A DNA stretch of 23,312 nt from Verrucomicrobiales bacterium. Lineage in GTDB: Bacteria > Verrucomicrobiota > Verrucomicrobiia > Verrucomicrobiales > V1-33. The position numbers and the translations under genes are program-made. Positions 21,663 through 23,312 of the stretch are shown here, one piece after another. The notes below the pieces were generated by a model. That model was not told the origin of the DNA and did not search any database. It saw only the letters and a program-made list of their open reading frames with translations. The stretch is from the NCBI GenBank assembly GCA_023253495.1, contig JALRGF010000302.1, forward strand, positions 1 to 23,312. The letters run 5' to 3'. Position 1 is the stretch's first letter. Every line of letters begins with the position of its first letter.

Positions 21663-23312
21663 ATGTCCGACCGCATCTCGTTTGGAAAAATCCAGGAAAT
21701 CGTCGAGCCGCCGAATCTGATCGAGGTCCAGATCGAGTCTTACGCGGAGTTCCTGCAGCAGGATGTGCCGCCCTCGAAACGGCTGGTCACCGGACTGCAG
21801 GCGGTGTTCAAGGAGGTGTTCCCGATCGCCAGCTACGATGAGAAAAGCGTCCTCGATTTTTCCCATTACGAGATCGGCGAACCGAAGCTGACCGCCCACC
21901 AGGCCCAGCGGGATGGCGAAACATACTCCGCCCCGCTCTACGTCACCTTCACCCTGACCGACGAAACCGGCAAAAAAGAAGAACGTGTCTACATGGGCGA
22001 ACTGCCGCTCATGACCGAACGCGGCACGTTTGTCATCAATGGCGCCGAGCGCGTCGTCGTGTCCCAGCTCCACCGATCCCCCGGCATCTGCTTTGAGGAA
22101 ACCTTCCACCTCAACGGCAAACGCCTCTACGGCTTCCGCATCATCCCCGACCGTGGCTCGTGGCTCGAAGTGCAGTTCGACACCAACGACCTGCTCTACG
22201 TCTACCTCGACCGCCGCCGCCGCCGCCGCAAGTTCCTCGCCACCACCTTCCTGCGCACCATCGGGTTCGCCACCGACGAGGAAATCCTGCGCGAATTTTA
22301 CCGCGTCGACGACTTCAAGCTCTCCAAAAACCCGGAAGAGGAAGCCCTTGCCACCAAGCTCCCGGTGCGCGACGTGCTCGACGGCGAAATCATCGTCGCC
22401 CGCGCTTACGAACCGCTCACCGTCGGCATCGTCCGCCAGCTCCTCGACCTCGGCCACAAGAGTGTGCCGGTCGTCGATATCAAAGATCAGGACGACACCC
22501 TCATCAAGTCGCTCAAGAAAGACCCGGCCAAGGACGAGGAGGAGGCCCTCAAGGACATCTACCGCAAGCTGCGCCCGGGCGACCCGCCGACCGTGCCCAA
22601 CGCCCGCGGCCTGCTCAAACGCCTGTTCTTCGATCCCAAGCGCTACGACCTGACCCGCGTCGGCCGCTACAAGATCAACCAGAAACTCAGCCTCAAGCTC
22701 GGTGAGGAAGAGCGCATCATGACCAAGGACGACTTTGTCGCCGCCATGAAATACCTCTTCAAACTGAAGAACGGGGACGGCCTGCTCGACGACATCGACC
22801 ACCTCGGTTCCCGGCGTGTCCGCGCCGTCGGGGAACTGCTCGCCAACCAGTGCCGCGTCGGTCTCAGCCGCACCGAGCGTCTGGTCAAGGAGCGCATGAC
22901 CCTTTTCGACGTCAACGTCGAGGGCATGACCCCGGCCAAACTCATCAACCCGAAGGCGCTCTCCGCCCTCGTGCGCGACTTCTTCGGCCGCAGCCAGCTC
23001 AGCCAGTTCATGGACCAGACGAATCCGCTGTCCGAACTGACCCACAAGCGCCGCCTCTCCGCCCTCGGGCCCGGCGGTCTCAGCCGCGACCGCGCCGGAT
23101 TCGAAGTCCGCGACGTGCATCCTTCGCACTACGGCCGCATTTGCCCGATCGAAACGCCGGAAGGTCCGAACATCGGTTTGATCAGCTCGCTCAGCACCTT
23201 TGCGCGCATCAATGACTTCGGTTTCATCGAGACGCCTTACCGCAAGGTGGTCAACGGCCGCGTCACCGACCAGATCGACTACATGCCCGCCGATAAGGAA
23301 GAGAATTTCCTC
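21663..23312 (+). CDS. rpoB: RNA polymerase beta subunit RpoB, N-terminal 550 residues (cut by the window edge)
   Basis: The frame is open for exactly 550 codons to the window end. It starts MSDRISFGKI and carries the expected landmarks: the GERVVV-like GAERVVVSQLHRSPG stretch near residue 130, YVYLDRRRRRRKF around 178-190, and the rifampicin-binding segment SQLSQFMDQTNPLSELTHKR (444-463) followed by LGPGGLSRDRAGFEVRDVHP and CPIETPEGPNIGLI. The classic resistance positions (E. coli S512, D516, H526, S531) carry the sensitive-type residues here (S447, D451, H461, S466), so no target-site resistance is apparent. Only the change G-S-S to G-R-S at 442-444 differs, outside the main contacts. The lobe residues show six Arg (CGC codons 22211-22229). 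No Shine-Dalgarno precedes the ATG. The beta subunit gene is not preceded by rplJ and rplL, unlike in many bacteria. Confidence 0.98.
   Translation, partial: MSDRISFGKIQEIVEPPNLIEVQIESYAEFLQQDVPPSKRLVTGLQAVFKEVFPIASYDEKSVLDFSHYEIGEPKLTAHQAQRDGETYSAPLYVTFTLTDETGKKEERVYMGELPLMTERGTFVINGAERVVVSQLHRSPGICFEETFHLNGKRLYGFRIIPDRGSWLEVQFDTNDLLYVYLDRRRRRRKFLATTFLRTIGFATDEEILREFYRVDDFKLSKNPEEEALATKLPVRDVLDGEIIVARAYEPLTVGIVRQLLDLGHKSVPVVDIKDQDDTLIKSLKKDPAKDEEEALKDIYRKLRPGDPPTVPNARGLLKRLFFDPKRYDLTRVGRYKINQKLSLKLGEEERIMTKDDFVAAMKYLFKLKNGDGLLDDIDHLGSRRVRAVGELLANQCRVGLSRTERLVKERMTLFDVNVEGMTPAKLINPKALSALVRDFFGRSQLSQFMDQTNPLSELTHKRRLSALGPGGLSRDRAGFEVRDVHPSHYGRICPIETPEGPNIGLISSLSTFARINDFGFIETPYRKVVNGRVTDQIDYMPADKEENFL

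Noticed and set aside
21606..23129. 507-codon frame antisense to rpoB
   Set aside because: Glu/Val/Asp-rich mirror of rpoB codons; rpoB is certain.

Overview
The window is GC-rich DNA that most likely comes from a member of the Verrucomicrobiota or the wider PVC group. Three things point there. A DUF1549/DUF1553 gene, a Tat-exported DUF1501 gene and a Planctomycete-type cytochrome c gene lie side by side. Several large secreted proteins carry the C-terminal 'VQSS...W' immunoglobulin-like motif common in that phylum. The start of rpoB is at the right edge, and many genes lack a clear Shine-Dalgarno sequence. The assignment rests on family content only; no search was possible.

Layout. Positions 1-6085 are all on the minus strand: the N-terminal part of a secreted protein (cut by the window edge), a TPR-sulfotransferase, a large secreted multi-domain protein, a cation diffusion facilitator transporter and a lipoprotein VanX-type D-Ala-D-Ala dipeptidase. 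From 6245 the plus strand carries a prepilin peptidase with an unusual 100-residue central insertion. From 12182 to 18602 lie a membrane-anchored LTxxQ-like helical protein and three genes that look like one operon: DUF1549/DUF1553, DUF1501, and a membrane-cytochrome c-leucine-rich-repeat fusion. A convergent minus-strand gene encodes a large DUF4838-type putative glycosidase (18642-21179). rpoB starts at 21663 and runs off the right edge.

The most unusual structure is at 7358-10698. The last 34 codons of the prepilin peptidase gene and about 200 bp downstream of it (7358-7661) recur in direct orientation at 10392-10698, including a 78-bp exact match. Between the copies sits a two-gene cassette of different base composition: an MBOAT O-acyltransferase overlapping by one base with an SGNH-type esterase/acyltransferase. 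The second repeat carries an orphan 3' fragment of the peptidase gene. This is the signature of an inserted segment that restored the 3' end of its target gene, or of Campbell-type integration of a roughly 3-kb circle. No integrase, transposase or tRNA is visible. The cassette probably modifies a surface polysaccharide by O-acylation. A zinc-ribbon methyltransferase of the type found in sugar and surface-polymer loci begins 46 bp after the right repeat and may belong to the same accessory region.

Functionally the window is dominated by cell-envelope and exported proteins: acylation and sulfation enzymes, a peptidoglycan dipeptide hydrolase, pilin processing, secreted polysaccharide-active proteins and a periplasmic cytochrome module. 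rpoB stands apart as the housekeeping anchor. It is not preceded by rplJ/rplL but by a divergent intergenic region with an AT-rich stretch and strong inverted repeats.
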